From contig JBGUSK010000106.1 of assembly GCA_045132495.1 (NCBI GenBank), forward strand, positions 3,829 through 67,828: DNA of 64,000 nt, given 5' to 3'. The notes under the pieces are model-generated. The model was not told where the DNA came from and did not search any database. It worked only from the letters and a program-made list of their open reading frames with translations. Positions within the stretch are counted from its first letter, which is position 1. Each line of letters begins with the position of its first letter. Made by a program: the position numbers and the translations under genes. Origin of the DNA: UBA11524 sp045132495. Its GTDB lineage: Bacteria; Bacillota; Clostridia; Christensenellales; Aristaeellaceae. Below are positions 26,174-34,685 of the stretch, one piece after another.

Positions 26174-27613
26174 ATGCTTCCCCACACCCACGTTGAATTT
26201 CATACCCAGGACGAGCAGCTCCAACGGCTCTACGACACAGCCGTGCAGAAATGTCTGAATAACCTCAACATCTTCGCCGGTGATCAGGTGCTGGTGGAGG
26301 GCGGCGGCTACGAAAAGATCTGGTTGGAGACGCAGCCCATGGGCGGCGAGATGTACGCTAAGCACAACATGACCGCCGCGCTGAACAACCACCTGCTGTT
26401 TATGCGCCATCAGCGGGAGGACGGACGACTGGCTGGGTCCATTCAGGGCTTCCCCGATGGAACAGTGGAGGCGCAGTTCAACAAATTCCAGGGCTTCTGT
26501 TTCCCGTGGTCGGCGCTGAATATGTACTACTGGATGGGGGAAAACCGTCACTACCTCGATCAGCTGACGGATTGCCTGGAGCGCTTCGACGCCTACCTGT
26601 GGGCTGTGCGGGACTCCAATGGCGACGGCATCCTTGAATCCTGGTGCAAGTACGACACGGGCGAGGACAACGCCGTTCGCTACGGAGATGCGCCCAACTA
26701 CGCCATCGGGGAGGTTCCTCCGGAGGGCTCGTCCGTCGTGCCGATGGCCTCGATGGATGTGATGTCCTTCTCCTACTCCTGCCGGGATACTCTGAGCGAG
26801 ATCGGGCTGATCCGCGGCGACATGGCGGCTGCAAAGAAGTGGCGCGCCGCTGCGGACGAGGTTGCCAACACCATCGGTCAGCAGCTCTGGGACGATGCCC
26901 GCGGCGCACTCTTTGACAAGGACAAGCACGGCCATGTCATCGACGTGCTGTGCCACAACACGCTGCGGTGCATGTACTGGGGCTCCGTCTCCCCCTATAT
27001 GGCAGATCGGTTCGTGAAGGAGCATCTGCTGAACCCGGAGGAGTTCTGGACGCCCTGTCCCTTACCCTCCGTGGCGGCGAACGACCCCGCCTTCCGCAAT
27101 GCGGTGGAAAACAACTGGTCGGGACAAAGCGAAGGTTTGACTTATCAGCGGGCGATCCTGGCGTTGGAGCGCTACGGGTACGAAAAGATCGTCACCCAGC
27201 TGGGCAAGAAGCTCTTCGACGTGGTCGGCAAGGGCGGGCTACTCTTTGTGCAGCAGTTTGATCCCTTCACCGGCGCACCCAGCATCGTTGACCCGGAGAC
27301 CAAGGAGCCCCTGCCCCCGGACACGGACAGGGAGTTCCAGGATAGCTACGGTCCCACGCTGCTCTCCGTGCTGGAATACATCGCCCACATCTGGGGCGTG
27401 ACGATGGTGCGCGGGCAGATCTGGTTCAGCCTGGGCAGCGGCGCACCCTATACCTACGAGCAGGTCTGGGGCGAGCATATCTACCGCGTTGAATCAGACG
27501 GCAAGACCGCCCGTGCCTTCGCTGACGGCAGGGAGATATACTGCGGCGAATGCGGCGTGCGCCTTGTCACCACGAGGGACGGCAGGATACTGTATCAGGT
27601 AGAGATCGAATAA
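26174..27613 (+). CDS. (alpha/alpha)6-barrel glycosidase, GH63/MGH1-like
   Basis: The product has 479 residues, with no signal peptide. Alternating helical motifs such as FCFPWSALNMYYWMGENRHYLD, split here as FCFPWSALNMYYWM then GENRHYLD, DSNGDGILESWCKYDTGEDN and NNWSGQSEGLTYQRAI are typical of the GH63/GH37 clan that includes mannosylglycerate hydrolase-like proteins. The acidic residues in DGILESWCKYDTGEDN and in EFQDSYGPTLLSVLEYI are candidate catalytic residues. GGGAGGAGAATAACC precedes the ATG. It is 13 nt upstream of a GH10 gene, so the pair likely acts on the same oligosaccharide. GH assignment moderate; an amylo-glucosidase- or rhamnosidase-like activity cannot be excluded. Confidence 0.72.
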   Translation: MLPHTHVEFHTQDEQLQRLYDTAVQKCLNNLNIFAGDQVLVEGGGYEKIWLETQPMGGEMYAKHNMTAALNNHLLFMRHQREDGRLAGSIQGFPDGTVEAQFNKFQGFCFPWSALNMYYWMGENRHYLDQLTDCLERFDAYLWAVRDSNGDGILESWCKYDTGEDNAVRYGDAPNYAIGEVPPEGSSVVPMASMDVMSFSYSCRDTLSEIGLIRGDMAAAKKWRAAADEVANTIGQQLWDDARGALFDKDKHGHVIDVLCHNTLRCMYWGSVSPYMADRFVKEHLLNPEEFWTPCPLPSVAANDPAFRNAVENNWSGQSEGLTYQRAILALERYGYEKIVTQLGKKLFDVVGKGGLLFVQQFDPFTGAPSIVDPETKEPLPPDTDREFQDSYGPTLLSVLEYIAHIWGVTMVRGQIWFSLGSGAPYTYEQVWGEHIYRVESDGKTARAFADGREIYCGECGVRLVTTRDGRILYQVEIE

Positions 27614-27626
27614 AGGAGGCATTCCC

Positions 27627-29105
27627 ATGGCACAGACTGTGAAGATCCGCCTGGACGGCCCCGGCGGGCTGCCCATGACCGAGAAGATCCTCAAGACGAC
27701 CTATACCTCCGGCATGGACTTCGAGCCGGACGAGCGCCGCATGCGTATCACCCCCGACGGAACCGTTGAGCTCCAGGTCAGTCATTCCCCCTACATGGTG
27801 CATGTGAAGATGCAGGTGCCGCTCTACGGTCAGCTGTGGGTGATGGCGGATAATCTGGGGGAAGGATACACCGGCGATTTTGTGGACTTCGTCAGCGAGG
27901 CGGTACGCACCTACATCGCCCATGCAAAACGCTTTGGCGAGGGCATTGAGCTATCCGTGAAGACCCGCGGCCATCTGGAGGCCGCCATCGAGCTGGAACA
28001 CATGGCAAACCGAGGCGCAGACACCCCGGACAACCGCCTCTACGCTCTGGGCCATGCCATCTACGCCGCCGAGGGCGCCCTCTTCGAGCGGGCACAGCAG
28101 AAGGTCTACGCCGCTCCTCGCAGCGACCTGAAGCTGGGCTGCAATTTCTTCCGCTTCAACGCCCCGTCGGAACGGTATGCCAAGTTCTTCGCGGGTGCCT
28201 TTGACTTTGCTACGCTGCCCTTCTATACCGGGCGGACGGTGCATCAGGGCCCGGGCAAGTATGACTACGCCTATATCGACAAGGCGCTGGGCTTCCTGCT
28301 GGATAAGGGCATCACCCCCAAGGGACATCCGCTGTGGTTCGGCCACAAGGAGGTCAATGCTAAGTGGCTCTTCGACCTGGATTATGCGAACCTGCGCAAG
28401 GCGGCGGCGGACATCGCCCGGCATCACGTCAGCACCTACAAGGGTGTGGTGGACGTGTGGGACTCCATGAACGAGGCCCACGACTGGGCCAACTGCTTCG
28501 AGCTGAACCAGGAGCAGCTGATCGACCTGACACGCGCCACCACCGATGCCCTGCGCGAGGCCAACGACAGGGCGACCTCCATCGTGAATATATGCCTGCC
28601 CTTCGCGGAATATGTGGCGGGCCGCTACAACTGCTATGGCGCGCTGCCGGAGAAATTGCATTCGCCGCTTTCCTACTTCAAGGCCATCCTGGAGGCAGGT
28701 ATCGACTTTGACGTGGTGGGCATCCAGCTCTACTTCCCCGGACGGGACATGGTGGCGGTATCAAAGATGCTGGACGCCTTTGCTGCGCTGGGCAAGCCCA
28801 TCCACATCACCGAAATGGGCGTGAACGGCGGCTTCCGGCAAAAGGGCAACGCGGGCAGCAGCTGGTCACAGCTGGACATGTCCGAGGGCACCTGGCACGG
28901 CGGCTGGAACGAGCACACCCAGGCGGACTGGATGGAGCAGTTCTACACCATCGCCGCCGCCCGGGAGGAGATCCAAGCCCTGACCTGGTGGGACTTCATC
29001 GAGCCCAGCTTCTCCGGCAACGGCGCGTTCCTCTATGAGGACGAGAATCCCCGCGAAATGTACTTCCGGCTGCTGGCGCTCAAGGAGAGGATCATCCGGC
29101 GGTGA
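27627..29105 (+). CDS. GH10-family endo-xylanase-like enzyme, cytoplasmic
   Basis: The product has 492 residues. An N-terminal ~150-residue helper region precedes a GH10 TIM barrel. Catalytic residues fit the family: acid/base Glu283 in WDSMNEAHDW and nucleophile Glu396 in ITEMGV, followed by TWWDFIEPSF in the aglycone site. Other GH10 marks are GHPLWFGH and FDVVGIQLYFP. There is no signal peptide, unlike most GH10 xylanases, so it should act on imported xylo-oligosaccharides or related chains. AAAGGAGG precedes the ATG; it is cotranscribed with the GH63-like gene. Confidence 0.87.
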   Translation: MAQTVKIRLDGPGGLPMTEKILKTTYTSGMDFEPDERRMRITPDGTVELQVSHSPYMVHVKMQVPLYGQLWVMADNLGEGYTGDFVDFVSEAVRTYIAHAKRFGEGIELSVKTRGHLEAAIELEHMANRGADTPDNRLYALGHAIYAAEGALFERAQQKVYAAPRSDLKLGCNFFRFNAPSERYAKFFAGAFDFATLPFYTGRTVHQGPGKYDYAYIDKALGFLLDKGITPKGHPLWFGHKEVNAKWLFDLDYANLRKAAADIARHHVSTYKGVVDVWDSMNEAHDWANCFELNQEQLIDLTRATTDALREANDRATSIVNICLPFAEYVAGRYNCYGALPEKLHSPLSYFKAILEAGIDFDVVGIQLYFPGRDMVAVSKMLDAFAALGKPIHITEMGVNGGFRQKGNAGSSWSQLDMSEGTWHGGWNEHTQADWMEQFYTIAAAREEIQALTWWDFIEPSFSGNGAFLYEDENPREMYFRLLALKERIIRR

Positions 29106-29150
29106 TTGACATCTGCCCGCAGATGCTGTTGCAATGAAAACATTAATCAT

Positions 29151-29209
29151 CTCCCATCCGTTGGGCAGGTGCATTGCACCCGTCCTGACTGATGGGAGGA
29201 TTTTGTTTG
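29151..29209 (+). terminator. Terminator of the GH63-GH10 operon
   Basis: CTCCCATC at 29151-29158 pairs with GATGGGAG at 29191-29198 around a second inner hairpin (GGTGC/GCACC), followed by ATTTTGTTTG. Confidence 0.75.
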
Positions 29210-29510
29210 TTGGATGCATATCCTTACCGCTTGAAAAATGTGTCATTCCCATATTTCCCATCATGCTGCATAGGGCTTTCAATGCTTGATGATTACGAGC
29301 ATCCTTAGTGTTCCGCTGAAAAAGTGAGAGTTGGTGGAGGACGTGAGTGCAGCACAATCCTCCAGGACGGCAGATTTTGTTCGCGATGATATATGCACAT
29401 TGGAGTGAACATGCCCAAGGACACAGATTGTTTTGATTGGATGCAAGAAAATTAGTAGATTTCACTCCGTTCTCTTACCGTTTCTTTTCTATCACCATTA
29501 CGCCGTTGAC
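29210..29510. other. Gene-poor spacer upstream of recombinase remnant
   Basis: Lower-GC sequence with no credible start, ribosome site or conserved frame. It may be degraded mobile-element DNA, since a recombinase fragment follows directly, but nothing in it is recognisable. Confidence 0.4.
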
Positions 29511-29767
29511 AGGCAATATGGAACAAGCAACTATCCAGCATGCATTGCATCCGCGAGGATGTACTTTGCGCCTATGTCCTGTCCCGCTTGCAGTCCCGGT
29601 CGCAGCAAGCCCAGCAGAAAGAGGAGAAGCTGCTGAAGCGCCTTATGGGCGCGACAGACCGGGAGCGCAATGCTGCAAAGAAAAAGCCGGAACTGGATGC
29701 TAAGATTCAACAACCCCTTGATAGACTAAACCAGCTCTTTTGTGTTATCATCGAATCACACCGGTGA
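29511..29767 (+). pseudogene. Remnant of a large serine recombinase (C-terminal part)
   Basis: A short frame from 29540 reads MHCIREDVLCAYVLSRL, QQAQQKEEKLLKRLMGATD and RERNAAKKK, matching the segment of Tn1549-type serine recombinases that joins the zinc ribbon ('HYIRxD') to the coiled coil ('RLxxTGDRER'). The preceding zinc-ribbon part (YGTSNYPAC, 29517-29543) lies in another frame, so there is a frameshift. Resolvase catalytic and C-terminal domains are missing. Homology breaks off near 29738 (after LNQLF), just before the intact HTH gene. A decayed insertion or a rearrangement point. Confidence 0.68.
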
Positions 29768-29788
29768 ACATGCAAAGGAGCGATCCAA

Positions 29789-30463
29789 ATGACCTTCAAC
29801 TTTGACATGGCGCGTATCGGACAGACCATCGCCCGCCTGCGCCGCGAGCACAATATGACCCAGATGGCCCTGGCGGACGCAATGAGCGTGAGCTTCCAGG
29901 CGGTGAGCAATTGGGAGCGAGGTCAGTCGATGCCGGACATCTCCAAGCTGCCGGAGCTGGCGGAGATTTTCGGCACGACCATCGACGCCCTGCTGGGGCG
30001 GCATGCCCCGCTGATCGAGAAGGCTGCCGAAGGCAAGCTGGACGAGCTGGCCGCTCCGACGGTCGAGGAAGTTGCTGAAGCCGCACCCCTCCTGCCGCCC
30101 AAACAGATGGATGACCTGACCAACAGGCTGCTGGAGCTGCCGAATCGGCCGGACATGACCGAGCTGCTGCCCTTTCTGCCGACGAACAAGGTGGACGAGC
30201 TGCTGCGACAAGAGGCCGCCAGAGATGGGAAGTTGCTGCCCTATGCCGTCCACGCAAGCACAGCGGCAGTGGATGAACTGGCGCTCGCCCTGGAACAGCA
30301 AGGAAAGTCGTCTATGCCGCTCTTGTCGTTACTGAGCAACACGGGGCTCAACGCCATCATTGCTCAAAGGCTGAAAAAGGGGCAGAGCATCACTTCTCTG
30401 CTCCCCTTTCTCAGCCAGGAAACCATCCAGCACCTGTTTGACGCCGCCTCAAACAAAGATTGA
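29789..30463 (+). CDS. XRE-family HTH regulator with helical C-terminal domain
   Basis: The product has 224 residues. Residues 8-65 are an XRE/Cro helix-turn-helix (IGQTIARLRREHNMTQMALA, then SFQAVSNWERGQSMPDI and LPELAEIFGTTIDALLG). The remaining ~150 residues are helical, rich in Leu with repeated 'LLPFLP/LLPFLS' units (TELLPFLPTNKVDELL and TSLLPFLSQETIQHLF), perhaps for ligand binding or oligomerisation. AAAGGAGCG precedes the ATG. A truncated paralogue lies at 11120-11269. Target genes unknown. Confidence 0.85.
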   Translation: MTFNFDMARIGQTIARLRREHNMTQMALADAMSVSFQAVSNWERGQSMPDISKLPELAEIFGTTIDALLGRHAPLIEKAAEGKLDELAAPTVEEVAEAAPLLPPKQMDDLTNRLLELPNRPDMTELLPFLPTNKVDELLRQEAARDGKLLPYAVHASTAAVDELALALEQQGKSSMPLLSLLSNTGLNAIIAQRLKKGQSITSLLPFLSQETIQHLFDAASNKD

Positions 30464-30474
30464 GCCCAAACAAC

Positions 30475-30508
30475 AACGCGCCATCCCGTATATCTGGGAT
30501 GACGCGTT
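30475..30508. terminator. Hairpin between convergent HTH and M20 peptidase genes
   Basis: AACGCG-CCATCCC pairs imperfectly with GGGATG-ACGCGTT around a short loop. No long T run follows, so termination is likely but weak. It lies 11 nt after the HTH stop and 8 nt before the peptidase stop. Confidence 0.55.
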
Positions 30509-30515
30509 TCATATG

Positions 30516-31961
30516 TTACCGCTTTTCCTGTGCCCTGATGATCGCCTTGTAGTAGTCCACCGCCGGGGGCAGGCAGTTGACCTCGATGTTCTCATTGAGG
30601 CCGTGCATGCCCGCCATCTGCTCGGGGCCGTAGAGCACCGGGCTGAAGCGCACACAGCTGTCGCAGACCTCGCCGTAGAAACGGGCGTCGGTGCCGCCGG
30701 TGACGACATAGGGCATCACACAGACCTCCGGGAACACCTTGCCGATGGTGTCCTGCACGATGGCGAAGGCCTCGCCCTTAAGGTCAAGGGATTTGGAGGG
30801 ATAGCCCTTGTAGATGACCTCGGTCTCCAGGCCAAACTTTGCCGCCATGTCGGTAATGACCGCGATGCTCTCATCCGTTCCCTGATGGGGGATGAAGCGC
30901 AGATTCGCGCAGACGCTGGCCTCCTGGGGCAGCACGTTGTAGCCGCGGCTTCCCTCCTGCATGGTGAAAGCGATGGTGGTTTTCAGCATTGCTGCGGCCT
31001 GGGCGGAGATCATGGGCATGACCTTACCCAGCACGGGCTTGAACAGCCACAGGTTGTGCATCACCAGCCGCAGATAGAAGGGGCCGGCATAGGGCGCAAG
31101 GCGCTCAAACATGGCCTCCACCGCCGGGGAGAACTGTACCTTGAAGGGAGACTTCTTTTCCACCGCAGCGATGAACTTCGCCAGACGCGGGATGGGGGTG
31201 TTGCGGCCCGGCGCGCTGGCATGGCCGCCCTTGCTGCGGGCGATGAACTTTACGTCGCCGTAGCCCTTCTCGAAGATGCCCACTGCCGCGTAGTGGCCGT
31301 TCACGCCGCCCAGAGGATCCTGGATGATGGAGCCGCCCTCGTCGCAGAGCATGAACAGCTTGACGCCGTGCTCCTTGAGCCAATTCGCCAGCTTGGGCGC
31401 GCCGGTGCCGCCGATTTCCTCCGTGCAGGAGGAGGCCAGGTACACGTCGCATTCCGGAACGTAGCCGTCAGTGATCATTTCTTCGACGGACTGAAAGAAG
31501 GCCATCAGGCTGCACTTGGTGTCCGCTGCGCCGCGGCCCCAGACCTTGCCGTCCGCAATGTCGCCGGAGAAGGGCACATGCGTCCACTCGCCGGTGGCCT
31601 CTACCACGTCCATGTGGCTCATGAGGAGAATGGGCTGCTTGTCGGTTTTGCCCTTCCATTTGAGCAGCAGGTTGCCGTCGATCTCGACCTCTTCGCAGAC
31701 GGCAAAGACCTTCGGGAACAGCTCCCGCATCAACTTGTGGAAGCCACGGAACTTCTCCACCTCTTCCTTATTGCGGTCGGAAATGGTCTCCACCTGCACC
31801 ATGCGTGAAAGCTTCTCCGCATACTCATTGATGCGCTTTTCATCCGTGGAAGGAACGTAGCTGGTCTGCTTATGGGGCATCGCGAGCGTCCGAACGACGG
31901 CAATCAGCAGGCATGCCGCCACCACCGCAATCAGCGCAAGGATAATATACAGAATGATCAT
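30516..31961 (-). CDS. M20-family metallopeptidase, PM20D1-like, membrane anchored
   Basis: Zinc-dependent exopeptidase or aminoacylase. The product has 481 residues with an N-terminal membrane helix (about residues 2-26). Metal-binding motifs are in order: SHMDVV, GRGAADTKCSLMA, SSCTEEIGGTGA, DEGGSI and GGTDARFYG. SKGGHASAPG is the lid-domain histidine. It overlaps the 3' end of the membrane protein gene upstream by 4 nt and ends a three-gene operon (DUF5058-like, unknown membrane protein, peptidase), suggesting that the two membrane proteins import its peptide or acyl-amino-acid substrate. Confidence 0.9.
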   Translation of the reverse strand: MIILYIILALIAVVAACLLIAVVRTLAMPHKQTSYVPSTDEKRINEYAEKLSRMVQVETISDRNKEEVEKFRGFHKLMRELFPKVFAVCEEVEIDGNLLLKWKGKTDKQPILLMSHMDVVEATGEWTHVPFSGDIADGKVWGRGAADTKCSLMAFFQSVEEMITDGYVPECDVYLASSCTEEIGGTGAPKLANWLKEHGVKLFMLCDEGGSIIQDPLGGVNGHYAAVGIFEKGYGDVKFIARSKGGHASAPGRNTPIPRLAKFIAAVEKKSPFKVQFSPAVEAMFERLAPYAGPFYLRLVMHNLWLFKPVLGKVMPMISAQAAAMLKTTIAFTMQEGSRGYNVLPQEASVCANLRFIPHQGTDESIAVITDMAAKFGLETEVIYKGYPSKSLDLKGEAFAIVQDTIGKVFPEVCVMPYVVTGGTDARFYGEVCDSCVRFSPVLYGPEQMAGMHGLNENIEVNCLPPAVDYYKAIIRAQEKR

Positions 31962-32638
31962 GCAGCCTTCTCCTTCCTAAATGCATAGTAAGCCTGAGCG
32001 ATGGCGATCGCGCCGGAGATCAGCATGAGGAAGCCCACGCTGCCGATCAGGCTGGGCACGCACACAAAGAGCACGATCATCACGATCAGCGGCAGCACCA
32101 CCAGCTTCTTGCCCCGGCGGAAATACTTATACGCCATCGCACCAAAGAGCGCGGGCACCACATTGTTGAACGCAGGCTGCAGCGCCGGATTCTCCAGCAC
32201 CGGGCGCAGAGGGATCAGCAGAAGCACGCCCAGGGCGATGACCAGCGTCGTTACCAGCGAGGACGCGGCGATGGACAGCGTGGAGACGATCTCGTTCTCC
32301 GTCGTGCCAGCTTCTGTGCCCACGATGTCACGGGCGTTGAGCGCGCAGGGGATCTTCATGTTGATCAGGTTGCCGGTGATGAAGGCCAGATAGCTGCCGC
32401 CGGCGCCCAGCATGGGCATATAGATCAGGAACTCCACGATGCAGGAGGGAATGTAGATGATCGCGATCTGAGCAAGCCCCTTTATGAAGGCGGACATATC
32501 AGGCATCGCGTCCAGCGAAATGCCCATGAGGAAGGGCGCAGCCAGCAGCAGTGCGATGCCGATCCACAGGCCGATGCGGCCGTAGAGATGGGTTTTCTCG
32601 TTGTATTTGGCCATGTAGGCTTCACGATTCTGTTCCAT
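31958..32638 (-). CDS. Integral membrane protein of the peptidase operon, function unknown
   Basis: The product has 226 residues with about six membrane helices. It starts MEQNREAYMAKYNEKTHLYGRI then a first helix, and ends with a short basic tail (FRKEKAA). ALNARDIVGTEAGTTENEIVSTLSIA is a conserved-looking, polar re-entrant segment, here noted as ARDIVGTEAGTTENEI. It sits between a DUF5058-like gene and the M20 peptidase gene and probably forms a transporter with the former. No family name recognised with certainty. Confidence 0.75.
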   Translation of the reverse strand: MEQNREAYMAKYNEKTHLYGRIGLWIGIALLLAAPFLMGISLDAMPDMSAFIKGLAQIAIIYIPSCIVEFLIYMPMLGAGGSYLAFITGNLINMKIPCALNARDIVGTEAGTTENEIVSTLSIAASSLVTTLVIALGVLLLIPLRPVLENPALQPAFNNVVPALFGAMAYKYFRRGKKLVVLPLIVMIVLFVCVPSLIGSVGFLMLISGAIAIAQAYYAFRKEKAA

Positions 32639-32650
32639 GGTCGCACCTCC

Positions 32651-33409
32651 TTAAAAGATCATACCGCAGATGACAGCCGCCGCCATGCCCACCAGCATGC
32701 TGCCCGCGATAGAGAAATTGTCCAGCCAGGCCATCTGCTTCTTCTCGGCAAAATGGGTGAATACCGCCATCGCCAGCGCAGAGAAGCCCATCGTCACCAG
32801 CTGCAGGTACTGCCCGGTGCACACCAGCGCACCATTTTGGAGCTGCACCAGCTGGCCCACATAGCTGCCCATGTAGGCGGTGATCAGGCCGATGAACATG
32901 GCCGTCATCGCCATATCGCCGAAGTTGGGGCCGCCGGATTTCTTCTCGCCCGTGCGCTGGAGCTTCGAATGATACTTTTTGCCGAAGATCGCCACGCACA
33001 CCACGCCCCAGATGATGCCCACCGTCATCAGCAGCGCAATCGTGGTAAAGGCGCGGGCGGTCATTTCCTCCACGTTCAGGCCGGAGAGGCCGATGGCGCG
33101 GGCTGCGATATCCGCCACGCTGGTCTCGTAATGCAGCGCACCCACCACCGACAGACGCAGCCAGGGCAGCGGAATGCCCAACGTGCCGGACAGGGCGATC
33201 ACACCCAGCAGGATGGATACGCTGGGCAATATGGAGAATGTCACGGAGGATGTCACCGCGCGGCGGAGCTTCACCTTGTCCATGCCGATGGCGATACCCG
33301 CCTTCCACGCACGGATCAGGAAGAATACGCTCATCGCCGCGACGTAGAGGATGATCGCGCCGGTGATCAGATACAGCGGCGCAGAGGAAAGCTGATCAAG
33401 AATGCTCAT
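32651..33409 (-). CDS. DUF5058-like integral membrane protein
   Basis: The product has 252 residues with about six helices. It opens MSILDQLSSAPLYLITGAII and contains SVTFSILPSVSILLGVIALSG, a hydrophobic segment broken by Pro, then PLPWLRLSVVGALHYETSVA, a pattern I associate with DUF5058 proteins of Clostridia. First gene of the operon, 12 nt upstream of the partner membrane protein. Together they resemble a two-part transporter for the M20 peptidase substrate; transport itself is not shown. Confidence 0.7.
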   Translation of the reverse strand: MSILDQLSSAPLYLITGAIILYVAAMSVFFLIRAWKAGIAIGMDKVKLRRAVTSSVTFSILPSVSILLGVIALSGTLGIPLPWLRLSVVGALHYETSVADIAARAIGLSGLNVEEMTARAFTTIALLMTVGIIWGVVCVAIFGKKYHSKLQRTGEKKSGGPNFGDMAMTAMFIGLITAYMGSYVGQLVQLQNGALVCTGQYLQLVTMGFSALAMAVFTHFAEKKQMAWLDNFSIAGSMLVGMAAAVICGMIF

Positions 33410-33441
33410 GAAGTTCCCTTCTTTCGCAGAATATACCCTTC

Positions 33442-33470
33442 ATTATAAGCATTTTGGCGGCAGATTGCAA
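33442..33470 (-). promoter_or_regulatory. Promoter of the DUF5058-M20 operon
   Basis: TTGCAA (33465-33470, minus strand), 17-bp spacer, TATAAT (33442-33447), about 33 nt before the ATG at 33409. Confidence 0.7.
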
Positions 33471-33552
33471 TCGTTGGGCAGATTTCAGCTGCTTTCTTTG
33501 TGCATTTTCCGACATGTTCAAACAAAGTTCACGCAGAGTTGATAAAATTCGC

Positions 33553-33582
33553 TTGACAAAACCATTATTTGTGGTTTATCAT
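33553..33582 (+). promoter_or_regulatory. Promoter and overlapping operator of degV
   Basis: TTGACA (33553-33558), 18-bp spacer, TATCAT (33577-33582). The spacer is itself an inverted repeat AAACCA-N7-TGGTTT (33559-33577), well placed for a repressor. The ~100-nt leader that follows contains two further hairpins (33592-33610 and about 33639-33657). Confidence 0.6.
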
Positions 33583-33696
33583 ACCTGATGTTGCGGTTTT
33601 TCAAAACCCGCTGATTCTGTACATCCTTTGGCCCTCGGAGCATCGGGCAGGGCCTGATATCATCAAGCGCAACGCGCATTTGAAGGGAGAGCTCCC

Positions 33697-34536
33697 ATGG
33701 TTCGCATCGTCGCAGACACCTCTACCATGTATTCTACCGAGGCCGCCCGCGCCGCCGGTTTCGACGTAGCCCCTCTGGCCGTCACCATCGCCGGTAAAAC
33801 CTACCGTGAGCTGAACGAGATCCAGTCGGATGAATTTGTGGAGATCATCGGTCAGGGCCACATGCCTGTTTCCAGCCAGCCCGCGCTGGGGGACGTGATC
33901 GCCATGTATGAGCGCTGCGGCGATGACGAAGTCCTCAACATCTCCATGGCGGACGGCCTGAGCGGTACCTACTCCACCGCCGTAGCCGCCACGCAGAACG
34001 TCGATAACGGCAGCAAGATCGAAGTCATCAACTCCGGCACACTCTGCGGCCCGCACCGCTACATGGTGGAAGCCGCTGCAAAGATGGCCCAGGCCGGCGC
34101 GACCCTCCAGCAGATCAAGGACAAGGTGCATGCGCTGATGGAGACCGAGCTCTCCTTCCTCATTCCCTCTGACTTTGACTACCTGCGCCGCGGTGGCCGT
34201 CTGAGCCCGCTGGTTTCTTTGGTGGGCAAGACCATCAAGCTGGCCCCGGTGCTGACCCTGTCCCGCGATAAGCGTCAGCTGGTGATGAGCACCGTCAGCC
34301 GCTCCTTCAAGCTGGCCATCAAGCACATTATCAAGGAGCTGAAGGAGCATGGCGTGGAGAAGGGCTGGCGCATCTATGTGGTGCACGCCGCCGCGCCCGG
34401 CCTGGCGGAGGCCGCCAAGGCTCAGCTGAAGGAAGTCTTCGATCATGTCACCTTTGAGCTGCTGCCCCTGACCCCTGTGTTCACCACCCAGGGCGGCCCG
34501 GGGTGCGTGGCCATCCAGGTGGTCAAGGAGCTGTGA
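33697..34536 (+). CDS. DegV family protein (fatty-acid-binding, FakB-like)
   Basis: DegV proteins bind a fatty acid, and FakB members present it to the kinase FakA. The product has 279 residues, normal for the family. MVRIVADTSTMYSTEAARA is the N-terminal fatty-acid site, PVSSQPALGDVIAMYE carries the conserved 'SSQP' loop, and DFDYLRRGGRLS is the family's 'L.RGGR' motif. Usual DegV proteins bear 'TSQPS' where this has SSQPA. GGGAG precedes the ATG. It is monocistronic, with a terminator at 34612. A detached FakA C-terminal-like protein is encoded at 49316. Confidence 0.93.
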   Translation: MVRIVADTSTMYSTEAARAAGFDVAPLAVTIAGKTYRELNEIQSDEFVEIIGQGHMPVSSQPALGDVIAMYERCGDDEVLNISMADGLSGTYSTAVAATQNVDNGSKIEVINSGTLCGPHRYMVEAAAKMAQAGATLQQIKDKVHALMETELSFLIPSDFDYLRRGGRLSPLVSLVGKTIKLAPVLTLSRDKRQLVMSTVSRSFKLAIKHIIKELKEHGVEKGWRIYVVHAAAPGLAEAAKAQLKEVFDHVTFELLPLTPVFTTQGGPGCVAIQVVKEL

Positions 34537-34611
34537 TGGCTTCCTGTTGAGTTGATAAGGTCCTGTCTGGAACAGGGATCGCCCCAGCGCTCTGCGCAGC
34601 GCATGGACGTC

Positions 34612-34640
34612 GCCTGCAGCCACGGCAGGCCTTTTTCTTT
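34612..34640 (+). terminator. Terminator of degV
   Basis: GCCTGC pairs with GCAGGC, followed by CTTTTTCTTT, 76 nt after the stop codon. Confidence 0.8.
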
Positions 34641-34646
34641 GCATAG

Positions 34647-34679
34647 AAAAGCCCGGCTTGACAGAGGCGTCAGGCCGGG
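34647..34679 (-). terminator. Terminator of the RadA-to-GDPD gene string
   Basis: On the minus strand CCCGGCCTGAC pairs with GTCAAGCCGGG (one mismatch), followed by CTTTT. It lies 7 nt after the GDPD stop and back to back with the degV terminator. Confidence 0.8.
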
Positions 34680-34685
34680 GAAGGA

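Noticed and set aside
29210..29510. Minus-strand frame containing segments reminiscent of a transposase
   Set aside because: No conserved catalytic motif, start or ribosome site, and it extends into the GH10 gene as antisense.
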